From contig JAUJYZ010001210.1 of assembly GCA_033675265.1 (NCBI GenBank), positions 697,501-761,500 of the forward strand: a stretch of 64,000 nucleotides of DNA. The letters are read 5' to 3'. Shown piece by piece: positions 12,195 to 23,314 of the stretch. The DNA is from Actinostola sp. cb2023 (taxonomy: Eukaryota; Cnidaria; Anthozoa; Actiniaria; Actinostolidae). A model generated the notes under the pieces. The model did no database searches. It saw only the letters and a list, made by a program, of their open reading frames with translations, and was not told where the DNA came from. The translations under genes and the position numbers were made by a program. The first letter of the stretch is position 1. The number at the start of each line of letters is the position of its first letter.

Positions 12195-13224
12195 CAGGAT
12201 TCGTTATTCTACTCTAAACAGTTCAATTTTTCAATATGGAAATCAAGCGACTTTTTGATATCTTCACAGTTATTCTTTAGGAGTTTAAAATCCTCTAGAA
12301 GTTGTCTTTGTGTCTCGACGCCATGTTGTCCATTGGACCTTCTTGTTCTGTTTCAGATTCTATTAGGTTCTGCTTGTCTTTAGGTTGTCCAATTGAGTCC
12401 ACTTGAGCTAGCCGATCCTGAATTTTAGGGAGCAAAAAGCGGACCGCTAAAGTTTTGAACTAACTAACAACTACCATGAGGCTCAGTCCCAGTTCTCAAA
12501 ATAAATAATACGATAACTTTGAAACAAGACCATCTCCAGTTGTGAATACAATGATTGCAATACTATATACATATATATCAATAACTACATACATGATGGG
12601 ATGTGTATTATACAGGTAATGTTAACATGACGCACTTGTTGGTTAAGAATGGGGTTTTCCCATTTGATATGCATGGCCTCCTTTAATCTGATTTAAATCT
12701 AATATTGAATTTATGTTTACATTTGAAAGTTAATAAATATATCGATTAAATTGATTTGCCTGAAATGTGGCATGAATGTGCATATACTTCAACACGCTGA
12801 TAAGACATGCATATATTGCGTCTAGCAATTCTTATGGATAGATGGGGCCATTTTCACTTATTTTGAGTTGTCAAAAGTTGTTGTTGTCAATAAACCATTT
12901 GTAACAGAAATGTTTCGTATCGCCAAAGTAAGAAGAATACGACATTATGAATTTGGCGTATACCCTACAGTACTCTGTATTGACTAAAATAATGTATGAA
13001 TTTAATACAAGTACAGAAATATCAAAACTAAAACCTAACTGTTGGAGGAACACAAAGAGAAACACAATTTATATTACTTGTGTTATTTGCACTTTGAGGT
13101 GTCGAACCTTGTTGCCAACTCACGTTATCCATGGGGAGTGGTCTTGTAGAGGCTTATGGATTCCTTGTTATTTGCAGGATGGTTTCCCTTGTCCTGCTAG
13201 ATAAACTCTGGTAGTAGGAAACGT

Positions 13225-13434
13225 TCAGGTCTTAATCTTTGTCAGCCTGGACCTTTCCCATGGCAGCACTTTTGTCTTGTAGCCTCGCTGGACATGGCCG
13301 GCTTGTTCGTCACTGATGTCACTTTCATTACTACTTATGTACTCCTTTTTCGGTGCTTGTTTAACACTATCCTTGTTCTCTTCTGACCAACTGATCAGTT
13401 GCAATCCTTGGAGTCTCCTGAAGCTTCTAAACAA
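13225..13434 (-). pseudogene. Short TE-like C-terminal fragment
   Basis: The minus-strand peptide ends with KTKVLPWERSRLTKIK. A P-W-E-R-S then basic helix of this kind recurs at the C-terminus of multicopy transposon-like proteins of invertebrates. Only about 70 residues are open and nothing else supports it. Confidence 0.18.
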
Positions 13435-13616
13435 TAATTCAAGGAAATGCTGATGGGCCCTTGGTACAACTGATTATAGAATAGATTGGTTTTATTCTGA
13501 AGGTTCTCAAATTCACAGTATAGTAAACTCTTATATAAATAAGATAATAATAAATCTGATCATTTTCAGGTAAACTCTGACATGGTGAGGGAAACAGAAC
13601 AAATGTATATTAAAAA

Positions 13617-13688
13617 TCACATACCCCAAGCTGGATTCGAACCCACGATACCCTGATCTCATGACATGTGCCCTAACCACTGAGCTAC
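13617..13688 (-). repeat. tRNA-like (SINE-type) sequence
   Basis: The minus strand carries a pol III A-box-like ggtagctcagtggttag and a B-box-like gtgggttcgaatcc at tRNA spacing. The anticodon and acceptor stems do not pair properly, so it is a tRNA-derived repeat and not a working tRNA gene. Confidence 0.5.
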
Positions 13689-13794
13689 CGATGCAATCTG
13701 AAGATATGAAGAGATCTGAAGACGATCATTGTATCGAAACATGCAATGTATTTCATAACATTTGTTATTTAGTAGATTGAGGTAGAATGAGTGT

Positions 13795-13855
13795 AGCTTG
13801 ACTACCGACGTAGTAATGAGATCGGGGCGTTGTGGGTTCAAATCCCACTCGGGGA
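13795..13855 (+). repeat. tRNA-like 3' half
   Basis: Contains a perfect T-arm (gtggg ttcaaat cccac) and a B box, opposite in orientation to the tRNA-like sequence at 13617-13688. The 5' half is degenerate. Together they suggest two tRNA-derived repeats facing each other. Confidence 0.4.
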
Positions 13856-14674
13856 TTTTCTTCTATTTATTTCTGCTCCTGTGGTATGTTATACCTGTGC
13901 CTTTTGTTTTCTTCCAACCATTATGACACCCAGGGACAATAAAATTATGCATTTTTATCTGTCTTTTCTACTAGTATCATACGAGATGTTTCAATATTAT
14001 GCGGCAAAGAAAACACTCTGGTGACGTCACGCACGAGATACCAGCCGATAGGATAACCAGAGGGTTTCCAGTTCGAATGTAACCTTAAAATATATATATA
14101 TTTTGTGCTATGTCCAAGGTAATAATGTCCAATTTCTGAAGTGGTTTTGGAATTTTTACATGCCGAATTGAAGTTTGTTGATCTCCGAGAAATGGATAAA
14201 TTAGCTCCATGTGAGCTGAAATCACGCAATACATTATGGATTTTCTTCATAGGAAGCAATTCGAGTTCAACTGGCGAATGTTTAATTATAACAATTTGTA
14301 GCTGTAAAATATAATTCTCAAAATACACATAAATTATATAAAGTCAATGGTTTTGAAGTTCTTCAGATGTGTAATTGAAATGACTCAGAAAATCAGACAT
14401 ATTTTAAAAATGCCTATAATATACAAGAAGAGTTATTCAGATGTTATGACCCGTTTCACACTTTGAACGCACATTGAAAAATTAAAAATCACAGCAAGGT
14501 TTATTTTTTGAAAATAATTCATCCAAGTGTATATTTGGGATAACTATGAGTGATTCGAAAAAATGGAGGTTGAAATAATATTTTTCACGGTAACGTTCAG
14601 TCACTCTTAAAACAATCAATATTTAACCTGAACAAACCCAAACCAACATCAGTCATTGATTGATGAATTTAAGT

Positions 14675-15092
14675 GAGGATATCAGTAAGAATCGAGATTC
14701 GCCGGTCAACTAAAAAAAATCGAATTTAATTTCTTTCGCCATATCACTCTTATCGATGACCTCTTTTAGGGAAAAATACTAAAAAGTTCCAGCGATTTTT
14801 ATCTTAGGAGAAATTTGCAGTTTTTAAAAACCCGCCTGATGACTGAAAATGTTCGGCTAAATTATAAGGCAACTTGGAACAGTCGGTGTGTGTTGTTCAC
14901 CTCTAGCACTACAACAACGATATTCGGCATACTTAATAAACGTTTCTTGATCTTTTCTACTGTAGTATTTATTTTTGTGTAACTTTTGTAGTTATTTTTC
15001 AAATATGGTTTTAAAAAGGTGTACTGAGCGCCATAAACGGAACGTTGAAATATAGGCAATGTTTGAGGTACGAAAACGGAATCTGGTACCTA
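14675..15092. repeat. Left arm of long inverted repeat
   Basis: About 418 bp whose reverse complement is found at 26826-27020 plus 31559-31783, that is, a single arm split by the Harbinger element. The outer end gaggatatcag pairs with ctgatatcctc at 31783; the inner end tctggtacctaat pairs with ataggtaccaga at 26826. Identity is high, perhaps 85-90 percent by eye. A more diverged relative is at about 5040-5440. Confidence 0.7.
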
Positions 15093-15094
15093 AT

Positions 15095-16083
15095 TCTTTG
15101 AAGAAAACGCCATGCCCCAGGAAAGTTTCACCTTTGCTCTTTCAGTTTAGAAAGTTTCAACTTTGAGAATTCAATGTAGCATTTTTGAGAAATAAAAATA
15201 TTATGCTTGGGACTGCCAAAATTAGCATTAATTTCGACCTATCGCGGTCATTTTTGTCGTCCAAACACAAAACGTAATGCCGAAACACGACTATCTTTCA
15301 CTTTCAGTTGATTGCTGCTGATGGAAAACAATCTTCGAGTCAATAGGAATGCCTTTCAACAATGAATCGTAAATAACTCTCGCCAAAAGTTAAAATTAGC
15401 ATAGATTGTCGATCAGATAATAGCATCTCACAGAAAAATTTACGAATTTTGTCTAAACGACATTTATACGAAATTCCACCCTTTCAAGCAAGTATGAATT
15501 CTGTTTTGTTTTATATTTTATGATTAAAACTATTATTTCATGCCGCAAAAAAAGGATTCGAAGGGCAGTAGCGTGACTTGCAGCAGTTACATTGCGTTAC
15601 ATAATTGGCTTGTCAACAAAGTGGAGCATCCAGTCAATGTCATGAATAAGCGCCAGTTTTAAGTATAAATCAGCTTAATTGTTTGTAAATCTTATTTGGA
15701 GCAAATTATAAGCATTTCAAAGTGAAGAACCATAATTTTCGGAAACGGCCAATACTCCGATCCAGTGTTAATTTGACCAATGAATATGCTAATTTTCACT
15801 GAAATAGCTCAAATATTGTTGAAAATCATTCCTATTAACTCCAAGATTGTTATCTGTTGGCAGCGATCAACTAACAGTGCAAGATAGTCGTGTTTTGGCA
15901 TTATGTTTTGTGTTTTAACGACAAAAATGTCCGCGAAAGGCCGAAATTAATGCTAATTTTGGCAGTCCCAAGCATAATAGTTTTATTTCTCAAAAATGCT
16001 ACATTGAATTCTCAAAGTTGAAACTTTCTAAACTGAAAGAGCGAAGGTGAAGCTTTCCTGGGGCATGGCGTTTTCCTCAAAGA
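15095..16083. mobile_element. ~990-bp foldback element with ~275-bp arms
   Basis: The sequence from tctttgaagaaaacgccatg (15095) to about 15375 is repeated in reverse complement from about 15810 to 16083. Arms include gcttgggactgccaaaatta and its complement. The loop of about 430 bp has no gene. It starts three bases after the inverted-repeat arm ends, so it inserted at or near that border. Confidence 0.7.
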
Positions 16084-16307
16084 ACAAGACGCTCTATAAG
16101 CGTTTACTCGGGCTTCTAATGGTGAAATACAAATTAAAGTGCTGTTGAATGCTAAACATTGCTACATAAGCTTTTCATCCAAGAATAAGGATGTTAGGAT
16201 ATCTGCCCATTGTAGTCATGCAGGCTTTTGTGTTATTTTATTTATGAAACTAATTTTAAAATAAATATTTTATGATGCCAACATATAAAATACTGCCATA
16301 TTTTCCT

Positions 16308-16338
<31 letters not shown>

Positions 16339-16663
16339 GGGGGGTTGGTTGGTAGGGGTACTCTATTTGTCCAAGTGGTAGGGGTGATCAGTGACCGGTT
16401 TTGAAAACGAGCCCTATAAAGTATGCATAAATTAAAAGAACTGTTGAAGCCATGTTGATTTCAAGCCCTAAAAGGTACGACATATATATCAGTGACTGGA
16501 CAACATATTTCTTGTGTTCTTTCAATTGACCCTAAAAGGTATGGACTCGTGTTACATGACTGTCTTGTGTCGGAACCCTAAAAGGTTCACATAGGAAATA
16601 TTTTAAACCCTAAAAGGACATCGATCACCCCTACCAGTTGGAGAAAGGTAGTAACCCCCCCTC
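16308..16663. mobile_element. G-run-terminated miniature element, complete copy
   Basis: It begins with about 27 Gs and ends in a C-run. Just inside, ccaagtggtaggggtgatc is inverted at the right end as gatcacccctaccagttgg. The interior repeats the decamer ccctaaaagg four times (about 16470, 16535, 16580, 16606). A related copy lacking the right end lies at 57783-58117. Confidence 0.65.
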
Positions 16664-17050
16664 CTACAATAATACAATATTGTTATAATTAGACAACTAG
16701 TGAATTTTATTGAAACTCATACTTTTTCAGTAACTGACAATAACTAAAATAAAAGGAAGAACATATAATAATGAATCAGATCAGATGAAGAATGTTTTGT
16801 AATGAGTGTCCATTATTAATGTTTCACAATTCAGTGTGTTAGTGGTCATTGTTCTATTCTGAATCATGAGTACAATCATTTTGGAAAACCTACATATAAG
16901 GAATAAGGTATATAAAAAACAAAACATTATTGATGTGAACTCAACATTTCCATTTGAAACTCAACATGTGAACGTAACATTGTAGCAAAACGTGGAACTT
17001 GTCAACTTATGCTATTAAATAAGCTTATGTTTTTCAGTAATGTTACTTAA

Positions 17051-18165
17051 TTACTCTGAAACTTCCATTGAGTGAATTACTTTATCAGTTTTTGAAACAT
17101 TAAATGAAACTTTCTTAATTAAGAGAAGGGTTTGGACTATCATCTTGTTGGACAGTTTGGTGACATCTGTCTCTTCAAAGTTAAATCCTTTGGTGTTGGA
17201 TATTGATAAGAACATAGAGTTTAAAGCTGTATTTGTTGTGTAGAAGCGTCCAAGATTTTCATCTTGGTGGTCAGCAATTATGATGTTGGCTGTGACGGTG
17301 GATGAGAGAGTGTCTTTCAGCATGTTTAAGTTACATGAAGAACATTTGAGAAGGTCATCCTGATCGTGATCTGGGATTTTGGTTTTGCAATTTAGACAAA
17401 CATATAGCTTCTTTACATCGATAGCCAAGATTTTCCCTTTTATTTCTTCCATTTCTTTTTCCTTTGGTTTCAATTGCTCTGCGGCGAGTGAACTCTCTGA
17501 GGTAATTATGATTGGGTCATTGCATATTTCAATATGCGAGTCTTTGGTGGCATTCAGATACTTTCTCTTGAAGAAGTTAACTCTAAGATGTCTGAAAATA
17601 TAACATTGTTCTTCTTCAATCTTGTCAATTGCGTCATTCCAAATAGTAACCGGAATTGCAGCTGTGCTATCAATAACTATTATCTCACATTTATTGAGGT
17701 CCTTTCGAATGGTATGCGAATGCACAAGCTCAACTTCAGACTTCGAAATACTTTAGCTTTAACAGATATTATGTCACCGACCATCGTATTGTTCAGAATG
17801 TCTTCAATAGAAGAGTCTGTTTGATAACCTGGCATTTCTTCCCATCGGAAGGACAAATTCTTGGTTACTTGTACTTTTGAATAGGTATTGAACTTATATT
17901 CTGTGGTGTCTGGCTCATACTTGCGTTTCTGTGGACTTAAACTGAGTAGACGGACTGGCGTTTTGGATGCTTCTTTGTCTTTGAGCTGGTCTCTCTTGTC
18001 TGGATCGAAACAAACGACCCTTTTATTTTCGTCCATTTCTTGTAATTTGAAGTCGAAATATCTCCATCCTGATGTAGGTATCTTTATTTCAGAAACTTGG
18101 TGTATATAACCTTCCACATTTTTGTATTTACTGCTAGAAGTAGGTGAAGACGAATTACTAGCCAT
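17051..18165 (-). pseudogene. RPA70-like single-strand DNA-binding protein of Helentron
   Basis: Starts at a true ATG (18165, MASNSSSPTSS) and reads for 161 codons. Near 17735 a one-base shift moves the frame, after which the protein continues to the stop at 17051. The second part has an OB-fold-like stretch (CEIIVIDSTAAIPVTIWND) and a zinc ribbon with Cys pairs, YVCLNCKTKIPDHD then LLKCSSCNLNML. This matches the zinc-containing DNA-binding domain C of replication protein A. Length without the break would be about 370 residues. Animal Helitrons often carry such an RPA, thought to coat single strands during rolling-circle transfer. It lies downstream of the Rep-helicase-endonuclease as a separate gene with its own upstream region. 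Confidence 0.78.
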
Positions 18166-18249
18166 GATGAGGAGGGATCAGAACACACGAGGCAGCGTTC
18201 ATCTGCGTGCGCATGGTTGTTCAGCAAAATAAATTACGTCAGTGCACGT

Positions 18250-18277
18250 GATCCGAGGCGGCCATTTTGAAATATAA
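18250..18277 (-). promoter_or_regulatory. YY1-like motif upstream of the RPA-like gene
   Basis: Read on the minus strand, caaaatggccgcc lies about 90 bases before the RPA-like ATG. It resembles the AAGATGGCGGC core bound by YY1 in TATA-less animal promoters. A similar string overlaps the putative start of the large pseudogene at 39207. Function is inferred only. Confidence 0.28.
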
Positions 18278-18923
18278 GTTGTAATCTACAGGACTCGGGA
18301 GACATGTAGACAAGCTTTGTTTGTATCCTTTTGGTTTTCCTTGATCTTTGTTTTGTAGGCCATCGAATGGATTAATTTTCCTTGATTAATGGTGCTTTTT
18401 GTTTCTGGAAGCTATGGACGTAGATAGATGCTGATTAAATAGGTAAGCTAAGTCTTAGTGTGTAGTTTGGTTTTGTAATTTGCCTTGTCAGATCAATGTT
18501 GATGTTTGGAACTTTTGGTTGATATATTCATTTGTTGGTGCTTGGCTACATCTAATCAATAATGCCTATGGGTATTAGCAGAAAGAGAAGCGATTTTATT
18601 TTAATATGAGATTGTACTCTAATTGAATAGTGTTGAACTTACCTGTTTAGATTTGAAGTCTTGCTATAATATTTCGAGCACCTACAGCTTGTGTAAAGGT
18701 GCAATGAGGCTCCCACTATTGTGGGAGAGTTAGTGGGAGAATGTAAACTTTGCAATATTGTGATTGTAAATGTGAATAAAACAAAGGAATAATTATACTT
18801 ACTGTGTCTGTTGAGTACATTGTATAGCAGAATTATAGTATTTTATTTTAATGGTTAGAAGCATTTATTATAAAAGCTTATATGTATTAAGCTTATGTAA
18901 TATCTTGCATGTATGTTTCTATT

Positions 18924-19544
18924 TTAATATTTTAGATTTATTTTAATAGCGTCGTGATCTGAATAATAAACACTAATAACAGTATTGTCTGTTTTATCAA
19001 ATAGTGGTTGTTTAATATAGACATGATCCAATAGACTTCCTGCTGAGATAAATGTAGCACTCTGTACAACTTGTATATAATCTAAGGAGTTCATCAATTC
19101 TTTCAGTGGTGTAATATCAGCATCATTAAAGTAATTGATGTTAAAATCTCCAAGAACAATATCGATAGTAAAACTGTCAAGTATAGAATTAAGGCAATCA
19201 ATGTATTGCTGGATGTTTGAACTGTGCTTTCGAGATAGCAGAAGAAATGATATTCTTTCATTTGCCATGGAGTTGAAAATGACAAACTTAAGAGCATTTA
19301 TGGTAGAAAAATACTCGTTATCTAATAATTCAACAGTGTGTTTTGTACAAATAGCTAAACTTGAATATTTGTCAGAAATATGGGCTTGTCTGTGTAACAC
19401 GAAAGGATGAAGATTTCTTCTGATTTCATCATCCGAAATGTGTGGTAAAAGTTGAGTCTCTGTGAGGGCTAATACATCACATTTTGAAATGGTTGGATCA
19501 AATGTTATATCAATACTATGCTTCTGCAGGGATCGTATATTCAA
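18924..19544 (-). CDS. Helentron EEP (apurinic-like) endonuclease domain
   Basis: About 206 residues of endonuclease/exonuclease/phosphatase fold. Motifs in order are NIRSL at the start, LTETQL (metal-binding Glu), GDFNINYF, SLLDHVYI and YYSDHDAI (catalytic Asp-His) near the end. It overlaps the end of the Rep-helicase frame by 29 bases in another frame, and the apparent first codon is TTG, so this is not an independent start. The simplest view is that Rep-helicase and endonuclease were one frame and a small indel near 19530 separated them. In Helentrons this domain is the C-terminal part of the polyprotein and is thought to help cleavage during integration. Confidence 0.85.
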   Translation of the reverse strand: MNIRSLQKHSIDITFDPTISKCDVLALTETQLLPHISDDEIRRNLHPFVLHRQAHISDKYSSLAICTKHTVELLDNEYFSTINALKFVIFNSMANERISFLLLSRKHSSNIQQYIDCLNSILDSFTIDIVLGDFNINYFNDADITPLKELMNSLDYIQVVQSATFISAGSLLDHVYIKQPLFDKTDNTVISVYYSDHDAIKINLKY

Positions 19545-22500
19545 TAGGCAAAATAGTTAACATTGGTTGGTTACTTGTATCTTTTTGTAATGATCTTTGT
19601 GCATCTTGAATTTCTCGTAATCTTTGATATTCTTCTTGTATCTTTGGATTAGCTCGTATGTGTCTATTTTCAATGTCTCCCATGATATGTAGGCCTTGCA
19701 AAGATATAGCACGACTCAATGCAACGTATATCTGTCCATAGTTAAAATGGTTTTGTCGGTTCAAGTTAAAGCTGACCACTACTTTATCGAGAGTTAAACC
19801 TTGAACTTTGTGCACTGTACAAGCCCACGCTAGTGTAATAGGGAATTGTAATCTTTGTATTTCTGGAGAAGATGGTTTGCCTGGTCTGACTTTAATCCTT
19901 GCTAATACGGGTTGAATAGGAACAGCTCTATTTTCTCTTGCAAATGGATTTGGACATTTTTCAATTGATGTATTTCCAGCTTGACTGTCATCAAATTTAA
20001 TGAAAATTATAGATGGCTTGTTGGTAACATTATTAACTGTAATTTTTACTATTGTACCCATTTGTCCATTTATTAATCTATCATTGATATTTATGTTTGT
20101 GGTTAGCATTACTCTTGCATTTTCTTTGACCATAATTTCAGTATCAAGTCCGCCAGTTTCAGATCTTCCCTTAGACAGCACTTTATCAATGTCTTGTCTT
20201 GTAGTATGTGGTGGGTATTGGTCTACAGCTTTCAGTACATATTGAAGTTCAGGAATTTGTTGTAGATGATCTTTATTGTGCTGATCTACAGGTGCATTTT
20301 CAGCCCAAATGTGTAATGCATCTGATGGATAATTATCATCTGTTGGAGCTATGGACCTGGACTGGATGCATCTGATGTCATCTTCTGTTTGTGAAGCAGT
20401 TCGTATTCTATTTAATAATTCAGTAAATGGCTTATCGTCTTTCTGCCTCATAATTTCAGTCAACTCTATCATTTTAAAGATATGCCATGGATGGCATAAG
20501 TTGTAAGCATCATTTTTGTAACTGTCAAATACAGCTTTTCTACGGATTGGTGGCAGTTGATACAAGTCGCCCACAACAATGATACTAATTCTTGCAAAGA
20601 GCTTACTGGATGGAGTTGCAAAAATATATTTTAGCCTTTGATGAATATGCAGTAAAGTAGTGTTTCCGACCATAGATATCTCATCTATTATGATTAATTT
20701 CAGTTCAGATAATGACAGCCTTAATCGTGTTCTCTTTTGGTCAGACATTGCAGACACGTTGTCACCAGATTCCTTTGGAATTGCTAAAGCAGTGTGTATT
20801 GTTGTTCCATTGATGTTTATGGCAGCTACACCTGTTGGAGCCATTAACAGTACAGTTGGCAGTTCAGGATTTATAGGGGCATGTCTAAAGGTTTTTGTTG
20901 CTGTGTGATATATTGCTTTAATCAAGTGAGATTTGCCAGCACCTGCACCTCCTGTTATGAATAGATGGATTGGTTCTACTTCTCTTGTATTAAAGCTGTT
21001 AAGATTTTTCATCTTACTTCTACACCATGAAAGAACCATGTCATAAGCATAACGCTGTTCACTATTTAATGATCTGATTGATTGTCGAAGGTCATCATCA
21101 GATATATGTGATGGATGGTTGTAAACTGTAATGGTTGCAGATGATTGTTGATCTGATTCAGAGTTTGAAGCAAGATGTTGTGACAACTGCTCATTAAATG
21201 CTTCTCCTTTTACTGAATCATCTTGTACTTCAGAGTGTAAATCTTCATTTTCTTGATCATTTATATGATCATAAGAGTGCACTGTGTTCATGCCATTGTT
21301 TCTTAAAGATTCAAGTGCCTCCGTTATAGCATCAGCATCTGGTTCAAATATTTCCTTATTGTGTTGTACTATAGTTTGGACTTCAGGGTCATAGAATTTG
21401 GACATGTAGGTGTGTTCTCTTCCAAGAAGTTCGTTTTCTTTTCGCCAAGGAAAATATAACATAAGAAGATGATGGAAAAATTGCTCAGGCTGTTTCGTTT
21501 TGTTTGGTGTGTGATACCTTATTACTGCTTTAATCTTTCTGCATTTCATTACTTCATTGCTATTCATTAGTTTTATCTTATTAGGAAGTAATGCATCTTC
21601 ATTGGTAGCTGTATGTTGTGATTCAATTACATCATCACTTAGAACCTCTGGCTGAGCATCCATTGTTTCATAGCAATCACTTTTATAGTCCTTATAATAG
21701 TAAGCAGCAAACTCAGCTAAACACAGGTTATTAACAGAAGGAATATATGTTGGCCTGTCACTATAACGTTCAATAATATTAGACTTAAATATGTCTGTGC
21801 TATCATCGTCCAAATCATCAAGTTCTTGTTGATTCTTTGCAACTCGTAATCGTTTGTCTGGTAGGTCTGTGCTGACAAAAAGTGTTCTTGAAAAAATCTT
21901 TCTTAGCCAAAGTTCTGGCATACATCGATAAACGCATTCTTGTGAACTCACTTCTCTTGTAGAAAGGAAAGCTGCACCTATTTTTCTCAGACCATCTTTA
22001 ACATTTAAATTAGATTCTTTGGCTTCCTTTGCAGCATTCATTATAGCTTGAGAGCATTCAGTCTCATCCTTAGTAAAATAAGAGCAAACATATGTAATGC
22101 ACTTGTAGTGATTGAAAACAGGTTGCAAGTCAACATTAGCTGCAAACCCTTTTAGACCAGCAATAAAGTAATTGTTGATAAAACAGCTATCTATTGGTCT
22201 TCTGAGGTACAGCTCATAATCTGAATCAGGTGAGATTGATAAAGCCCATTCATAGTCTTCTTTAGTAATGCTAAGAGCACTGAATATGTCATCTGTAGTT
22301 AAAGAAGGGTCATAAGTTGGCTTGCTTGGATTTAGTACTTCATCTATTTTCTGTTTTACTAAGCAAAGGATTTCTTTCCTCCTTGTTAATGTGCTTGACT
22401 TTACCTCTTCATCAATATCTTCTGATAAGGGTTCTGCCATTATTGTTCTATCTGTGAAATACTGTCCAAAATTAAATCGACATGGGATATTTTTGTATTT

Positions 22501-23118
22501 TCTGCAGGTTTTACTGTGATTGTGTTTCTGATAGGTCTTCACCAATTCATGTAGCTGCGGTTCATTCTCTTTGTCTGGTAGGTACGCGTGTACATGTTGA
22601 TCTACATAATTTACATACTCTTCTTTTGTATCATGTGTTAGTTCAGGGCAGTCTGATGTCCATATTAACGCATGTAGATGAGGAGAACCTCTCATTTGAA
22701 ATTCAATACGAAGAGCATAGTATACTATCTTCCCAATTGGATTTGCATTAGTGAGTAAAATGTCTGTAAGAAATGTTTCAACTCTGTACTGGAAGTGTTT
22801 TGCAACAATAACAGGATTTAGATTAAGCATTGAACATCTTTCATTGTATGACATAGCCTCTACTTCCTCATCTGTCATGTTTGTGCCTTTTGTTCTTGCA
22901 AGAATCTGAAATAATTCAGGCCATCTTAAATCGGCACATGATAATGTCATAAACCATGTTGGAATACCAAGCTGCTTGACCATTGCCACGACTTCATACA
23001 TGAATTTTTGCCAGTATGGTGGAGAGCCTGGGATCTGTCTCAAAAACAGATAAGCTTGATCTTGTGAAATAAGGTTTTGTAAAACCTGTGTATTTGACCT
23101 AACTTGTGATGCTGTCAC
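19516..23118 (-). CDS. Helitron Rep nuclease-helicase (RepHel)
   Basis: The open part is 1200 codons; its first codon is GTG and conserved Rep sequence continues upstream, so the true start lies further 5'. The Rep domain shows motif 1 (TWFMTLSCADLRW, residues ~54-66), the HUH motif GSPHLHALIW (His147, His149) and the two-tyrosine motif YVCSYFTK (Tyr343, Tyr347). A Cys/His patch HNHSKTCRK lies between, and SSQECVYRC follows. The Pif1-type SF1B helicase has Walker A GGAGAGKS (~residue 715-722), Walker B IIIDEIS, GDLYQLPP, the TVHKVQGLTL motif and VALSRA near the end. All catalytic residues needed for nicking and unwinding appear present. It nicks donor and target DNA and unwinds the strand during rolling-circle transposition. 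Confidence 0.95.
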   Translation of the reverse strand: MTASQVRSNTQVLQNLISQDQAYLFLRQIPGSPPYWQKFMYEVVAMVKQLGIPTWFMTLSCADLRWPELFQILARTKGTNMTDEEVEAMSYNERCSMLNLNPVIVAKHFQYRVETFLTDILLTNANPIGKIVYYALRIEFQMRGSPHLHALIWTSDCPELTHDTKEEYVNYVDQHVHAYLPDKENEPQLHELVKTYQKHNHSKTCRKYKNIPCRFNFGQYFTDRTIMAEPLSEDIDEEVKSSTLTRRKEILCLVKQKIDEVLNPSKPTYDPSLTTDDIFSALSITKEDYEWALSISPDSDYELYLRRPIDSCFINNYFIAGLKGFAANVDLQPVFNHYKCITYVCSYFTKDETECSQAIMNAAKEAKESNLNVKDGLRKIGAAFLSTREVSSQECVYRCMPELWLRKIFSRTLFVSTDLPDKRLRVAKNQQELDDLDDDSTDIFKSNIIERYSDRPTYIPSVNNLCLAEFAAYYYKDYKSDCYETMDAQPEVLSDDVIESQHTATNEDALLPNKIKLMNSNEVMKCRKIKAVIRYHTPNKTKQPEQFFHHLLMLYFPWRKENELLGREHTYMSKFYDPEVQTIVQHNKEIFEPDADAITEALESLRNNGMNTVHSYDHINDQENEDLHSEVQDDSVKGEAFNEQLSQHLASNSESDQQSSATITVYNHPSHISDDDLRQSIRSLNSEQRYAYDMVLSWCRSKMKNLNSFNTREVEPIHLFITGGAGAGKSHLIKAIYHTATKTFRHAPINPELPTVLLMAPTGVAAININGTTIHTALAIPKESGDNVSAMSDQKRTRLRLSLSELKLIIIDEISMVGNTTLLHIHQRLKYIFATPSSKLFARISIIVVGDLYQLPPIRRKAVFDSYKNDAYNLCHPWHIFKMIELTEIMRQKDDKPFTELLNRIRTASQTEDDIRCIQSRSIAPTDDNYPSDALHIWAENAPVDQHNKDHLQQIPELQYVLKAVDQYPPHTTRQDIDKVLSKGRSETGGLDTEIMVKENARVMLTTNININDRLINGQMGTIVKITVNNVTNKPSIIFIKFDDSQAGNTSIEKCPNPFARENRAVPIQPVLARIKVRPGKPSSPEIQRLQFPITLAWACTVHKVQGLTLDKVVVSFNLNRQNHFNYGQIYVALSRAISLQGLHIMGDIENRHIRANPKIQEEYQRLREIQDAQRSLQKDTSNQPMLTILPIEYTIPAEA

Positions 23119-23314
23119 AGATTGCCCATGACCTTTCTTAAGAGCACTAGTCTTGCTTTAAAATATTTAACCGGTGATAATTTAATGTCTCTTTCAGCAG
23201 TGTAGCCAAATCTTCTTTTGGAAATAGCACTGGGAATGCAAGCTCTTCACAATTTCTATCAGTCATGAATGAGACAGGATGTTTATTCTCACCAGGTGCT
23301 ATGTTGTAAATTTA
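23119..23314 (-). pseudogene. Broken linker between protease/zinc region and Rep domain
   Basis: Immediately after the TAA at 23314-23312 the same frame continues with conserved Helitron sequence (NIAPGENKHPVSF, CEELAFPVLFPK). A frame change near 23218 then gives RRFGYTAERDIKLSPVKYF, and another near 23130 leads into the Rep-helicase frame. These are well-known Helitron pre-Rep motifs, so the two large frames were once one. The TAA plus two frame changes would block synthesis of the full protein. Confidence 0.8.

Noticed and set aside
13617..13688. Functional tRNA gene
   Set aside because: A and B boxes are present but anticodon and acceptor stems do not form; treated as a tRNA-derived repeat. 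The same holds for 42470 and 44775.
14675..15092. LTR of a retrotransposon
   Set aside because: The matching copy is inverted, not direct, and no retroelement genes lie between the two.
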